A stretch of 64,000 nucleotides of DNA from Planctomycetes bacterium MalM25 (GTDB lineage: Bacteria > Planctomycetota > Planctomycetia > Pirellulales > Lacipirellulaceae). This document shows positions 8,273 to 17,119 of the stretch, in pieces (positions within the stretch are counted from its first letter, which is position 1; every line of letters starts with the position of its first letter). The stretch spans positions 1,759,001 through 1,823,000 of the forward strand of contig CP036424.1 of NCBI GenBank assembly GCA_007745835.1, read 5' to 3'. The translations under genes and the position numbers were made by a program. The notes beneath the pieces were generated by a model. It saw only the letters and a program-made list of their open reading frames with translations. It was not told the origin of the DNA and did not search any database.

Positions 8273-9832
8273 TCACTCGGCCGGCTTGGAGCCCCACCAC
8301 GTCGGGTCGGGCTCCCAATCGGCTTCGAGCACGCGCTTGGCGCCCCGCTCCTCTTGGTCCATCCGCTTGGTGCGGAGCTTCCGCAGCTCGCGGGAGAACG
8401 CCATCGCGTCGAACGCCCCGTTCATCGGCGGCTGGGTCGCGCCGGTCTCGGCGAGCCACGCGTCGAGCTCCTCGCCGAGCGCCGCGACACGCTCGCCGTT
8501 CTCCGCGGCCAGGTCGACCTGCTCGCCGGCGTCGTTGGTCAGGTGGTACAGCTCCTCGCGGCCGTCCTCGTGGTAGCGGACGAGCTTCCAGTCCTGCTTG
8601 AGGATGACGCTGCTCGGCTCGCCCCCCTGGTTGCCGTAGTGCGGGTAGTGCCAGAAGAGGGGGCGGTCGGGGATCGATCCGCCCTTGAGCAACCGGCCGA
8701 GGCTCACGCCGTCGACGTGCTGCTCGGGCCGTTGATCGACACCGACCAGCTCGAGCAGCGTCGGGTAGAGGTCGGTGCTGATGGCGCGGACATCGGTCGT
8801 CTGGCCCGCCCCGATGCGGCCGGGCCAGGCGATGGCGAGCGGCACGCGGAAGCCCCCCTCCCACTGCCGCCCCTTGCCGCCGCGCAGCGGCAGCGAGCTG
8901 GTGGCGCGGCCGTCACCGGCGGCGACGCCGCCGTTGTCCGACGTAAAGACGACGATCGTGTTCTCGCGCTGTCCGCTCTCGTCGATCGCCGCCAGCACAC
9001 GCCCGACCGCTTCGTCCATCGTCTCGACCATGCCGGCGTAGACCGGGTGGTCCTGCACCTGGCGGACCGGCAGGCGGCGGTCGAACCGGAAGCGGCGCTC
9101 CGGTTGGGGCTTCGCTAGGGCTTCGACACGGTTCGCCTCCCAACGCTCGCGCGTCGTCTGCAACGGCCCGTGAACCGTGTAGAACGACAGCATCGCGAAG
9201 TAAGGCGCGTCCCCTTGGTCGCGGATGAATCCGGCCGTCTCGTCCGCGAGGCGGAGTGTGAGGCTCTCGCCGGCGGGGCCGTCCTTCAAGTAGGGGTTCT
9301 TGTACGGCGAGAAGTACCCGCCCGGTGGCGAGCCCCGGTGGTGCCCGCCGAGGTTGATGTCGAAGCCGTGATCGGTCGGAAGCGAGCCCTCGCCCCCCAG
9401 GTGCCACTTGCCGGCGAAGAAGGTCCGGTAGTCGAGCGATTTGAACGCCTCGGCGAGCGTGGTGTCTTCGGCGGGCAGCGAGTGAACGTAGCCGGCCGCC
9501 TCGAAGGGCGTGTTGCGTTTCCAGCGCTCGCCATACGGCGCGCCGATCCAGTTGGTGATCCCGTGGCGTGGGGGCGCCTTGCCGGTCAGCAGGCTCGCGC
9601 GGGTCGGGCTGCAGACCTGGCAGCTCGCGTAGCCCCGGCGGAAGTGCATGCCCGAGGCGAACAGCCGGTCGACGTGGGGCGTTTCGTAGTAGTCGCTCCC
9701 CGTCACGCCCAGGTCCCGCCAGCCGAGGTCATCGACCAGGATGAGCACCACGTTCGGGCCGCGGTCCGCCGCGGTGGCGAAGCTCGCCAGCGTCAGGAAG
9801 GTGATTGTCGCCGCGTGTTGAAAACGAGTCAT
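8273..9832 (-). CDS. Secreted sulfatase (formylglycine-dependent)
   Basis: 519 residues. Signal peptide MTRFQHAATITFLTLASFATA, then the alkaline-phosphatase-like sulfatase fold with VVLILVDDLGWRD (metal-binding DD near 34-35), and the maturation motif C-S-P-T-R-A-S at residue 74, whose Cys is converted to formylglycine. GKWHLG (about 145) and VFTSDNGG (about 290) are the other usual active-site segments. The substrate is probably a sulfated polysaccharide or glycoside, as in other marine planctomycete sulfatases. No maturation enzyme is encoded nearby. Start chosen at the ATG that begins the signal peptide; the frame extends 22 residues further upstream. Confidence 0.95.
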   Translation of the reverse strand: MTRFQHAATITFLTLASFATAADRGPNVVLILVDDLGWRDLGVTGSDYYETPHVDRLFASGMHFRRGYASCQVCSPTRASLLTGKAPPRHGITNWIGAPYGERWKRNTPFEAAGYVHSLPAEDTTLAEAFKSLDYRTFFAGKWHLGGEGSLPTDHGFDINLGGHHRGSPPGGYFSPYKNPYLKDGPAGESLTLRLADETAGFIRDQGDAPYFAMLSFYTVHGPLQTTRERWEANRVEALAKPQPERRFRFDRRLPVRQVQDHPVYAGMVETMDEAVGRVLAAIDESGQRENTIVVFTSDNGGVAAGDGRATSSLPLRGGKGRQWEGGFRVPLAIAWPGRIGAGQTTDVRAISTDLYPTLLELVGVDQRPEQHVDGVSLGRLLKGGSIPDRPLFWHYPHYGNQGGEPSSVILKQDWKLVRYHEDGREELYHLTNDAGEQVDLAAENGERVAALGEELDAWLAETGATQPPMNGAFDAMAFSRELRKLRTKRMDQEERGAKRVLEADWEPDPTWWGSKPAE

Positions 9833-9927
9833 GCAAGGCCCGATGGGAGGGGATGAGGTGACCCCAGCGTAAGCAGCCGGCGGGGGCGGGGGAACCATCG
9901 GCGGGCGATCCGCGATACGCTGTGCGG

Positions 9928-10422
9928 ATGCACCCCGCCCGCCTGCCGATCGACGAACTGCTCGCCCAGTGCGACGAGCGACGCCTCCGCCGCAGCGGGC
10001 CGGGGGGGCAGCACCGGAACAAGGTGGAGACCGCCGTCGTGCTGACGCACACGCCGACCGGCGTCGCCGCCGAGGCGAACGAACGCCGCAGCCAGCAGCA
10101 GAACCGCGAGGTCGCGATCCATCGCCTGCGCGTGCGTCTGGCCTTGGAGCACCGTGAGCCCCCCGCCGCCGAGCCGAGCGATCGGTGGCGTTCGCGTTGT
10201 CGCGGCGGACGGATCGCGGTTAACCCGCAGCACGCCGATTTCCCAACGCTGCTGGCGGAGGCGCTCGACCGGATCGCCGCCGAAGACTGGGACGAATCGA
10301 CCGCCGCCGAGTCGCTCGGCTTATCGAGATCGCAGATGGTGAAGTTCCTGAAGCTAGAAGCCCCCGCGTTCGCCTTGCTCAACCAACAACGCGCCGCTCA
10401 AGGAAAGAAGCCCCTTAGTTAG
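9928..10422 (+). CDS. Stand-alone GGQ-domain release-factor-like protein
   Basis: 164 residues from ATG 9928 (a GTG two codons upstream is also in frame). The peptidyl-tRNA hydrolysis motif is clear: RRSGPGGQHRNKVETAVVL places GGQ near residues 26-28. No codon-recognition domain is present, so it resembles ArfB-type rescue factors or the release-factor-like proteins seen in planctomycetes. Unlike ArfB, which ends in a basic tail, it ends in a helical segment (TLLAEALDRIAAEDWDES then AAESLGLSRSQMVKFLK) that looks like a small helix-turn-helix. A role in rescuing stalled ribosomes is inference. A family B repeat follows. Confidence 0.88.
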   Translation: MHPARLPIDELLAQCDERRLRRSGPGGQHRNKVETAVVLTHTPTGVAAEANERRSQQQNREVAIHRLRVRLALEHREPPAAEPSDRWRSRCRGGRIAVNPQHADFPTLLAEALDRIAAEDWDESTAAESLGLSRSQMVKFLKLEAPAFALLNQQRAAQGKKPLS

Positions 10423-10426
10423 CATT

Positions 10427-10516
10427 CCCCTCCTCCTTCAGGAGGAGGGGCTAGGGGAGGGGGCGCCCCGGGCACCCGGTTCGTCACCCCTCCCCACCCT
10501 CCCCATCGAGGGGAGA
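10427..10516. repeat. GC-rich multi-hairpin element, family B, copy 1
   Basis: A 10-bp stem (10427-10436 with 10441-10450, loop TTCA), a central GGGGCGCCCCGGG region and a second stem (10499-10504 with 10510-10515). Related elements lie at 42090-42175 and 44622-44714. It fills the gap between the GGQ protein and the HAD hydrolase; as a hairpin it could also terminate transcription. Confidence 0.8.
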
Positions 10517-10561
10517 GAGCATCTATTTACCTTCCACATTCCCACCCCCAAGTTCCCACTT

Positions 10562-11239
10562 ATGAAGGTCTGTTTCTTCGACATCGATGGCACCCTGGTC
10601 CTCACCGGCCGGGCGGGGCAGTACGCCTTCGCGGAGACCTTCGCCGAGGAGTTCGGCGTCGAGGAGCTCTCGAAGGAGGTCTCCTTCGCCGGCTGCAGCG
10701 ACCGCGGCATCGCGGGCGGGCTGTTCGAGGCGCACGGCGTTGAGAACAGCCAGGCGAACTGGGAACGCTTTTACGAGGGCTACGTCCGGCGGCTCGACGC
10801 GCAGGTCGAGCAGCGCGAGGGCGAGGTCCTGCCGGGAGTGGTGGACCTCATCAACAAAGTCGAAGCTCTCGGCGACGTGCACCTCGGACTGCTCACGGGT
10901 AACGTCGTCGCCGCGGCGGAGGTGAAGCTGCGCTACTACGGCCTTTGGGAGCGCTTCGCGTTCGGTGGGTTCGGCGATGAGCACCCCGATCGGAACGACA
11001 TCGCCGCCAGCGCGCTCGACGCGGCACGCGTGCATCACGGGCCCCCTTCGGGCGAGGAGCGGATCGTCGTGATCGGCGACACCCCCAACGACGTCCGCTG
11101 CGCCCGGGCGATCGGCGCCCACGCGGTGGCGGTCGCCACCGGGCACACCGAGCCGATCGAGCTGATGGTCGCCAACCCGGACCTCCTGATCCCCACGCTA
11201 GAAGAGAGCGACGACATCCTGAGCTATCTCGCGGCGTGA
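10562..11239 (+). CDS. HAD-family hydrolase (phosphoglycolate-phosphatase-like)
   Basis: 225 residues with all four HAD motifs: FFDIDGT (nucleophile D7, acid D9), LLTGN (T112), K122 in AAAEVKLRYY, and IGDTPND (D173, D177). A helical cap sits between motifs I and II, as in phosphoglycolate phosphatases and similar subclass I phosphatases. The substrate cannot be read from the sequence. The frame opens directly with MKVCFFDIDG, so the start is secure. Family B repeat before it, family A after it, so it is probably its own unit. Confidence 0.92.
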   Translation: MKVCFFDIDGTLVLTGRAGQYAFAETFAEEFGVEELSKEVSFAGCSDRGIAGGLFEAHGVENSQANWERFYEGYVRRLDAQVEQREGEVLPGVVDLINKVEALGDVHLGLLTGNVVAAAEVKLRYYGLWERFAFGGFGDEHPDRNDIAASALDAARVHHGPPSGEERIVVIGDTPNDVRCARAIGAHAVAVATGHTEPIELMVANPDLLIPTLEESDDILSYLAA

Positions 11240-11267
11240 GCCACGGCGGTGATAACACCAACCGCTC

Positions 11268-11357
11268 CTGTGGGAGGCGTCTCCCGACGCCGATTCCGTG
11301 CTCCTAGCGGTGCGCGGCTGGCATGCCGCTATCGGCGTCGGGAGACGCCTCCCACAG
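11268..11357. repeat. Inverted-repeat element, family A, copy 2
   Basis: Arms 11268-11294 and 11331-11357 are perfectly complementary over 27 bases, centre 36 bases. Compared with copies 1 and 3, an A to G change and an added C in one arm are matched by the complementary changes in the other. It lies between the HAD hydrolase and sthA. Confidence 0.92.
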
Positions 11358-11497
11358 TTTAGATCGTTCCCGACGACCCCTCTGACCGGCGCAACCGGAC
11401 CGAAACCATCCCGCTCGCGCCACGCCGCCCCGCCGCGCTCGATTCCCCGCCGTAGGTTTGCTGGAACCCATTCTCCAGCGAATCAAGCGAGCGTGAG

Positions 11498-12952
11498 ATG
11501 CATCACTACGATCTCGTCGTCATCGGCAGCGGCCCCGGCGGGCAGAAGGCGGCCATCGCGGGCGCGAAGCTCGGCAAGCGTGTCGCCATCATCGAGCGCG
11601 CCAAGGAGCTCGTCGGCGGGGTCTGCCTGCACACGGGCACGATCCCCTCGAAGACGATGCGCGAGGCGATCCTGCACCTCACCGGCTTCCGTCAACGCGA
11701 GGTCTACCAGGAGCAGTACCGCTCGCGTAAGTCGATCACGATGGACGACCTGCGGCAGAAGCTGGCCCAGGTGTCGCGCAGCGAATGGGACATCATCCAA
11801 GACCAGTTCGACCGCAACGGCGTGGCGACCTTCGTCGGCGAGGCAAGCTTCGTCGATCCGCACACGGTCGAGGTGCTCGGCCCCGAAGGCCCGACGCTCC
11901 TCACCGCCGAGAAGGTGCTGCTCGCGCCCGGCACCAAGCCGGCCCGCCCCGCGCACATCCCGTTCGACGGGACCACGGTCTTCGACTCGGACGAGTTCCT
12001 CAACCTCGAGAACATCCCCCGCTCGATGATCGTTGTCGGCGGGGGCGTCATCGGCGTCGAGTACGGCCTGATGATGGCCACGCTCGGCGTGCGGGTCACG
12101 GTGATCGACGGCCGCGAGCGGCTGCTCGATTTCTGCGACCGCGAGATCGTCGATTCGTTGGTCTACAACGCCCGCTCGATGGGCGTCACGTTCCGCTTGG
12201 GCGAGAACGTCTCGGAGGTGCGACGCGTCGGGCCGAACTCGGCCGCGGTCGAGCTGGAGAGCGGCAAACGGATTCTTGGCGAGACGGTGCTGTTCAGCGT
12301 CGGCCGCCAGGGCGACACCGAGGCGCTCAAGCTCGAAGCGGCCGGCCTCGAGCCGGACAAGCGGGGACGCATCACCGCCCAGCCCGGCACGTTCCAAACC
12401 GACGTGCCACACATCTACGCGGTGGGCGACATCGTCGGCTTCCCGGCGCTCGCCAGCGCCTCGATGGAGCAGGGCCGGCAGGCGGTGGGGCACGCGTTCG
12501 GTGTCGCGACCCGCGACCTGGGCGAGATCCCGTACGGCCTGTTCACCGTGCCGGAGATTTCGCTGATCGGCAAGAACGAGCAGCAGCTCACCGCGGACCA
12601 CGTGCCGTACGAGGTGGGAGTCGCCCGCTTCTCGGAGATCGCCCGCGGTCAGATCGTCGGCGACCACACCGGGCTGCTGAAGCTCCTCTTCCACCGCGAG
12701 ACCCGCGAGCTGCTGGGCATCCACGCCATCGGGGAGACCGCGACCGAGATCATCCACATCGGCCAGGCCGTGATGGCGCTCGGCGGCACGCTCGAGTACT
12801 TCCGCGACACGGTCTTCAACTACCCGACGATGGCCGAGTGCTACAAGGTCGCCGCGCTCGACGGCCTGAACAAGCTCTCCGCTTACGACGACGACTGGGT
12901 CGAGGGCCAAGCCCCCACCGAAACGGTTGAGGCGGAGCTGGCGGGCGTCTGA
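11498..12952 (+). CDS. sthA: Soluble pyridine nucleotide transhydrogenase
   Basis: 484 residues of the flavoprotein disulfide-reductase family. FAD-binding GSGPGG is at residues 10-15, the second Rossmann motif GGGVIG near 180, and the C-terminal dimerisation domain with HAIGETATEIIHIGQAV is complete. The redox site reads CLHTGTIPSKT: the second Cys of the usual CxxxxC is Thr (T48), and CLHTGT with SKT is the signature of SthA, which moves hydride between NADPH and NAD+ rather than reducing a disulfide. The protein is cytoplasmic and balances NAD(P)H pools. Normal length. Confidence 0.95.
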   Translation: MHHYDLVVIGSGPGGQKAAIAGAKLGKRVAIIERAKELVGGVCLHTGTIPSKTMREAILHLTGFRQREVYQEQYRSRKSITMDDLRQKLAQVSRSEWDIIQDQFDRNGVATFVGEASFVDPHTVEVLGPEGPTLLTAEKVLLAPGTKPARPAHIPFDGTTVFDSDEFLNLENIPRSMIVVGGGVIGVEYGLMMATLGVRVTVIDGRERLLDFCDREIVDSLVYNARSMGVTFRLGENVSEVRRVGPNSAAVELESGKRILGETVLFSVGRQGDTEALKLEAAGLEPDKRGRITAQPGTFQTDVPHIYAVGDIVGFPALASASMEQGRQAVGHAFGVATRDLGEIPYGLFTVPEISLIGKNEQQLTADHVPYEVGVARFSEIARGQIVGDHTGLLKLLFHRETRELLGIHAIGETATEIIHIGQAVMALGGTLEYFRDTVFNYPTMAECYKVAALDGLNKLSAYDDDWVEGQAPTETVEAELAGV

Positions 12953-13040
12953 TCGGCTCGCCGCAGGGGTTTACCGATCCGAGGGCCTCGCCCTAGGCTG
13001 GTCCGGCTCACTCCCCCAAGCGCGAGACCGGAAAACGGAC

Positions 13041-13877
13041 ATGGCCAAGCGGATCGGCTTCCTCGACGACGACCTCGATAACTTCCACGCCAACACGTAC
13101 CTCGACGCGTTGCGCGGCCCGCTGGCCGAGCGGGGCTACAAGGTCGCCGGCGCCACGGCGCTGCAGGCGGAGAAGGGCGCCGCGTGGGCCGCAGAGAAAG
13201 GGATCGCCTACTTCGATTCGGTCGAGGCCTTGTCCGACCGGGTCGACGCCTTCGCGGTGCTCGCCCCCGCCACGCCCGAGACGCACCTCGGCCTCTGCGA
13301 GCTGGCTCTGCCGCACGGGAAGCCGACCTTTGTCGATAAGACCTTCGCGCCCGACGTGGCGACCGCCGAACGGATCTTCGCGCTGGCGGATGAGCACGGT
13401 GCGCCGATCCAGACGACCTCCGCCCTGCGATCGACCAACGTGCAGGCCGAGGTCGCCCAGATGAACGACCTGCTGGTCAGCGTCGCCCAGTGGGCGGGCG
13501 GGGCGTCGTTCGACGAGTACGGCATCCACCCCGTTGAGCTGGCGATCAGCTGCCTCGGGCTCGAGCCGCAGCGTCTCATGATCGGCGGGGCCGAGCACCA
13601 CCCGACCCTGCTCATTGAATTTGATCACGGCCGCGTGGCGACGATCGACTTCAACGCCAGCGAGTACGTCCCGTTCGTCGCCGTGCTGACGAGCGACCGC
13701 TCGTGCAAGGCGGTGGTGGTCGACGACTCGAAGCTCTTCGTCGACGCCGCCGCGGCGATCCTCGACTTCTACGACGCGGGCGAAGCGCTCGTCCCCCGGG
13801 GCGAAACGATGGCCGTCCTGCGGGTCCTCGAAGCGGCCAGGAACCCCGCCGCCCGGGAGGGTTGGGTCGCCATTTAG
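13041..13877 (+). CDS. Gfo/Idh/MocA-like protein without a classical Rossmann motif
   Basis: 278 residues from MAKRIGFLDDDLDNFHANTY. The overall order (N-terminal nucleotide-binding-like half, VDKTFAPDVATAERIF in place of the EKP motif, then a beta-rich C-terminal half with the EYGIHPVEL segment) matches Gfo/Idh/MocA oxidoreductases, but the GxGxxG loop is replaced by GFLDDDLDNFHA. Such proteins occur as accessory partners of sugar oxidoreductases. A full-length relative of the same superfamily follows 135 bases downstream, so the two may act together; this is inference. The frame continues 38 residues upstream into sthA and is not used. Confidence 0.8.
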   Translation: MAKRIGFLDDDLDNFHANTYLDALRGPLAERGYKVAGATALQAEKGAAWAAEKGIAYFDSVEALSDRVDAFAVLAPATPETHLGLCELALPHGKPTFVDKTFAPDVATAERIFALADEHGAPIQTTSALRSTNVQAEVAQMNDLLVSVAQWAGGASFDEYGIHPVELAISCLGLEPQRLMIGGAEHHPTLLIEFDHGRVATIDFNASEYVPFVAVLTSDRSCKAVVVDDSKLFVDAAAAILDFYDAGEALVPRGETMAVLRVLEAARNPAAREGWVAI

Positions 13878-14012
13878 GGCTCCCGGCCGACCCGCTTGCG
13901 CTCCGGCCGATGGTCGTCTGCGCTACGCCCCGCTTGCATCGCCGGGGCTCGCCGACGACAGTTCTCTGAGCGTCGCACCCGCGGCGTGGACGGTCCGACA
14001 CGGAGAGAGTGC

Positions 14013-15089
14013 ATGCGATTGGGAATCCTGGGCGCCGGGGCGATCGGCGAGAAACACGCGGCGGCGGCCGCCGCCTCGGGTGTGGAAGTCGCCGCGGTCG
14101 TCGACCGCGACGCGGACCGGGCCGCTTCGGTAGCGGGCGAGCACGGCGCGACCTCCGCGACCGAGCCGCAGGCCCTGTGGGACGACGCGGCGATCGACGC
14201 GGTCGTCGTTTGCGTGCCGAACTGCTTCCACAAGCCGCTCGCGCTGGAGGCCCTCCAGGCGGGCAAGCACGTGCTGCTGGAGAAGCCGATGGCGCTCTCT
14301 GCCGGCGAGTGCGACGAGCTGATCGCCGCCGCCGAGAAAGCGGGCCGCCACCTGCAGATCGGCTACGCCCACCGCTACACGGCGGTCGGTTCGGGGGCCA
14401 AGCAACTGATCGAGTCGGGCGAGCTGGGCGACCCCTACCACGCCAAGGCGCACCTCCACCTGCGGCGGGGGATCCCGGGGTTGGGCGGTTGGTTCACGAC
14501 CAAGGCGCTCTCCGGCGGCGGCGCGCTCATTGACCTGGGCGTCCACCTGATCGACCTCTCGCTCCACCTGCTCGGCCAGCCGACGGCGGTCGCCGTCACG
14601 GGGAAGGCGTACTCGAAGTTCGGCGTGAAGAAGGAAGAGTACGTCTTCGAGTCGATGTGGGCCGGCCCGCCGAAGTACGACGGCGTGTTCGACGTCGACG
14701 ACCACGCCACGGCGATGATCACCTTCGACAGCGGCGCCACGCTCGACTTGCAGGTTTCGTGGGCGTGCAACCTGCCGGACGGCTCGCTGCCCGACTCGAT
14801 GATGGCCGTGCTCGGCGATCGGGGAGGCGTCTCGTTCGAGCTGTTCGGCGATCACCTGCTGCTCCGCAACGAGGTCGCCGGCCGCAACGCCAGTAGCAAG
14901 CTCGCGCTGCCGGCCGCCGAGCACATGCAGCTGCAGATGGCCGATTTCGCGAAAGCCGCCGCCGAGGGCCGCCCCGGCGTGGGGGCCACGCCAGGCGACG
15001 GCCGCCAGGTGCAGGCGATCGTGGACGCGATCTACGAATCGAGCGAGCAGAACGCCCCGGTGACGATCGGCCGAGAGACCTGTCGGTAG
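14013..15089 (+). CDS. Gfo/Idh/MocA family oxidoreductase
   Basis: 358 residues. NAD(P)-binding GAGAIG at residues 7-12, EKP at 90-92 and the catalytic segment GGGALIDLGVHLIDL with D174 and H178 identify a typical NAD(P)-dependent sugar or inositol dehydrogenase. The substrate cannot be told. The ATG at 14013 is preceded by CGGAGAGAG, a good ribosome-binding site, and gives the canonical N-terminus; the longer frame to 13896 is rejected. The stop codon (15087-15089) falls inside the left arm of family A copy 3. A sodium:solute symporter follows and may import the substrate. Confidence 0.93.
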   Translation: MRLGILGAGAIGEKHAAAAAASGVEVAAVVDRDADRAASVAGEHGATSATEPQALWDDAAIDAVVVCVPNCFHKPLALEALQAGKHVLLEKPMALSAGECDELIAAAEKAGRHLQIGYAHRYTAVGSGAKQLIESGELGDPYHAKAHLHLRRGIPGLGGWFTTKALSGGGALIDLGVHLIDLSLHLLGQPTAVAVTGKAYSKFGVKKEEYVFESMWAGPPKYDGVFDVDDHATAMITFDSGATLDLQVSWACNLPDGSLPDSMMAVLGDRGGVSFELFGDHLLLRNEVAGRNASSKLALPAAEHMQLQMADFAKAAAEGRPGVGATPGDGRQVQAIVDAIYESSEQNAPVTIGRETCR

Positions 15090-15169
15090 GAGGCGTCTCC
15101 GACGCCGATTACGGAACGCCAGCCGTACAGGGCCGAGACAATCGAATCGGCGTCGGAGACGCCTCCTAC
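15086..15169. repeat. Inverted-repeat element, family A, copy 3
   Basis: Arms 15086-15110 and 15145-15169 are perfectly complementary over 25 bases and share their sequence with copy 1. The TAG stop of the upstream oxidoreductase (15087-15089) is part of the arm. The symporter start follows 27 bases after the right arm. Confidence 0.92.
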
Positions 15170-15196
15170 AGCACGGTACGCGGCGGGGATAACTCG

Positions 15197-17116
15197 ATGA
15201 CTCACCTCCCGCCCTTCGCCGCCGCCGAACTGAGCGACCAGATCGTGGTCGCGGTCTACTTGCTCGGCAGCCTGGCGCTCGGCCTCTACGCGAGCGGTTG
15301 GTTCCGCGCGCCCGCAGGGGAGGGGGGCGAGGCGGAGGACGATTACTTCCTCGCGGGCCGGCGTGTGCCGGGCTGGATGAACGGCGTCTCCTACGCCGCG
15401 ACCGCCCTCAACGCCGACGTCGGCCCGACCTACTGCGGTTTTGCCGTGGTGGTCGGCCTGCCGATCGCCTTCTTCTACCTGCCCCGCTTTGCGCTGGCCT
15501 GGATGATCGCCGCGCTGCTGTTCGCCGTCCGTTGGCGGCAGCTCGGCGTGCGGACGGGGCCCGAGTTCTACGCGCTGCGGTTCGGCGGCGCCCGGACCCG
15601 CTTCGTGCGGATTTACTCGGCGCTGTTCGCGGTGCTCGTGAACATGGCCCCCTGGATCGGCGCGGGGCTGCTGGGGGTCCACAAGATCTTCGGCCCCGCG
15701 TTCGGGGTCGACGACGGCCTCGCCGCCGCGTGGGGCGTGGGCGACCCGAAGGTCATCACGCTGGCGATCGTGCTGCCCGTGCTGATGGTCTACGTCTGGA
15801 TCGGCGGGTTCGCGGGCGTGGTGGTCACGGACGTGATGCAGACGCTGGTGATCGTCGCTGCGAGCCTCGTGCTGCTCGGCTCGGTGCTCGTCGAGCACGG
15901 CGGCCCGAGCGGACTCGCTGAGGGGATCCTCGCTGCGCAGCCCGAGCACGCGGGCGAGATCCTCTCGACCTGGCCCGTGTGGGGCCATCGTGTATTGGGG
16001 CCGATCGTCGTGCTGGCCTGGCTGGTCGTGCCGACAGTGGGGCGGGGCGGTTCGGTCGACCTGGAGGGGCAACGCCTCTTTTCCTGCAAGAGCGACCGCG
16101 ACGCGGCGCGGATGAACGTGTGGGCGGTCGTCGGACTGTTTGTGATGCTCCTGCTGCTGACGCTCCCGTCGCTCGGCCTGCTGATCAAGCACCCAGGCCT
16201 CTACCTCGCCGAGCCCGCCGAACGCGAGCTGGCGTACGGGATGCTCCTGGACGAGTACCTGCCGGTCGGGCTGTTCGGCGTGGCGTTGGCGGCGCTGCTG
16301 GCGAGTGTCATGTCGACGATCTCCAGCCACTTGAGCTACGGCTCGCAGACCCTGGTGAACGACGTCGCGCGGCAGTTGCTGCCCGGCGCGGAATGGCTGC
16401 GCGAGGGGGGCGCCGGCGCCGTGTGGGCGGGTCGGGCGCTGATGCTCGTGATCCTGGCTTTCGGAGTCGCGGTGACGTTCAACGCGGACTCGTTGATCGG
16501 CATCGCCATCGTGCTGGGCGGCATGTACGGGGCCACCGCGACGGTCTACTGGGGCCAGTGGTGGTGGTGGCGTGTCAACTTCTGGAGCTGGCTTACCGCG
16601 ATGGTCGGCGGCCCGATCGTCTACGCCGTGCTGGGCGGGCTCCAACTCGGTCCGATCGACCTGCCGGGCGTGCTCGACCAGTTCCCCCAGTGGGCCGAAG
16701 CGGCCGCCGAGAGCGCCTCGGCTGCGCAGGGGATGAACATGCTGAAGGCGGCGATCGGCATGACGATCACCTTCGCCCTGTGGGTCGCGGTCACGCTGCG
16801 GACCCGGCCCGAGTCGATGGAGACCCTCAAGGCGTTCTACCGCCGGGCCCGGCCGATGGGCGCCTGGGGCCCGGTGCGCGAGGCTTGCCTCGCCGAAGAC
16901 CCCGAGGGCTTGCCCCCCGAGGGGCTGCTGACCCACGGATTCGGCGTCGCGGTGCTCGGCGCCGCGGCGGTCTCGAGCGGTGTGCTGGCCGCTTCGGTCG
17001 CGTTCGTCGGGCGCTGGGGCGAGTGCCTCGCGCTGCTGGCGGTTGTGGCGGTCACGGGCGTGGCGTTCGCCCGCGGCTTCGGACGCCAGATGGACCGGCT
17101 CGACGCGAACGGTTAG
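15197..17116 (+). CDS. Sodium:solute symporter (SSS family)
   Basis: 639 residues with about 14 hydrophobic segments. The N-terminal region DDYFLAGRRVPGWMNGVSYAATALNADVGP carries the family's FLAGR and sodium-site sequence, and later segments (LASVMSTISSHLSYGSQTLVND) contain the Ser-rich region typical of TM8. Imports a small solute (sugar, nucleobase or monocarboxylate; not decided) with sodium across the cytoplasmic membrane. A long C-terminal region after residue 550 has two more helices. Its start lies 27 bases after family A copy 3. Its 3' end is only 3 bases from the convergent PEP-CTERM gene. Confidence 0.93.
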   Translation: MTHLPPFAAAELSDQIVVAVYLLGSLALGLYASGWFRAPAGEGGEAEDDYFLAGRRVPGWMNGVSYAATALNADVGPTYCGFAVVVGLPIAFFYLPRFALAWMIAALLFAVRWRQLGVRTGPEFYALRFGGARTRFVRIYSALFAVLVNMAPWIGAGLLGVHKIFGPAFGVDDGLAAAWGVGDPKVITLAIVLPVLMVYVWIGGFAGVVVTDVMQTLVIVAASLVLLGSVLVEHGGPSGLAEGILAAQPEHAGEILSTWPVWGHRVLGPIVVLAWLVVPTVGRGGSVDLEGQRLFSCKSDRDAARMNVWAVVGLFVMLLLLTLPSLGLLIKHPGLYLAEPAERELAYGMLLDEYLPVGLFGVALAALLASVMSTISSHLSYGSQTLVNDVARQLLPGAEWLREGGAGAVWAGRALMLVILAFGVAVTFNADSLIGIAIVLGGMYGATATVYWGQWWWWRVNFWSWLTAMVGGPIVYAVLGGLQLGPIDLPGVLDQFPQWAEAAAESASAAQGMNMLKAAIGMTITFALWVAVTLRTRPESMETLKAFYRRARPMGAWGPVREACLAEDPEGLPPEGLLTHGFGVAVLGAAAVSSGVLAASVAFVGRWGECLALLAVVAVTGVAFARGFGRQMDRLDANG

Positions 17117-17119
17117 CGA

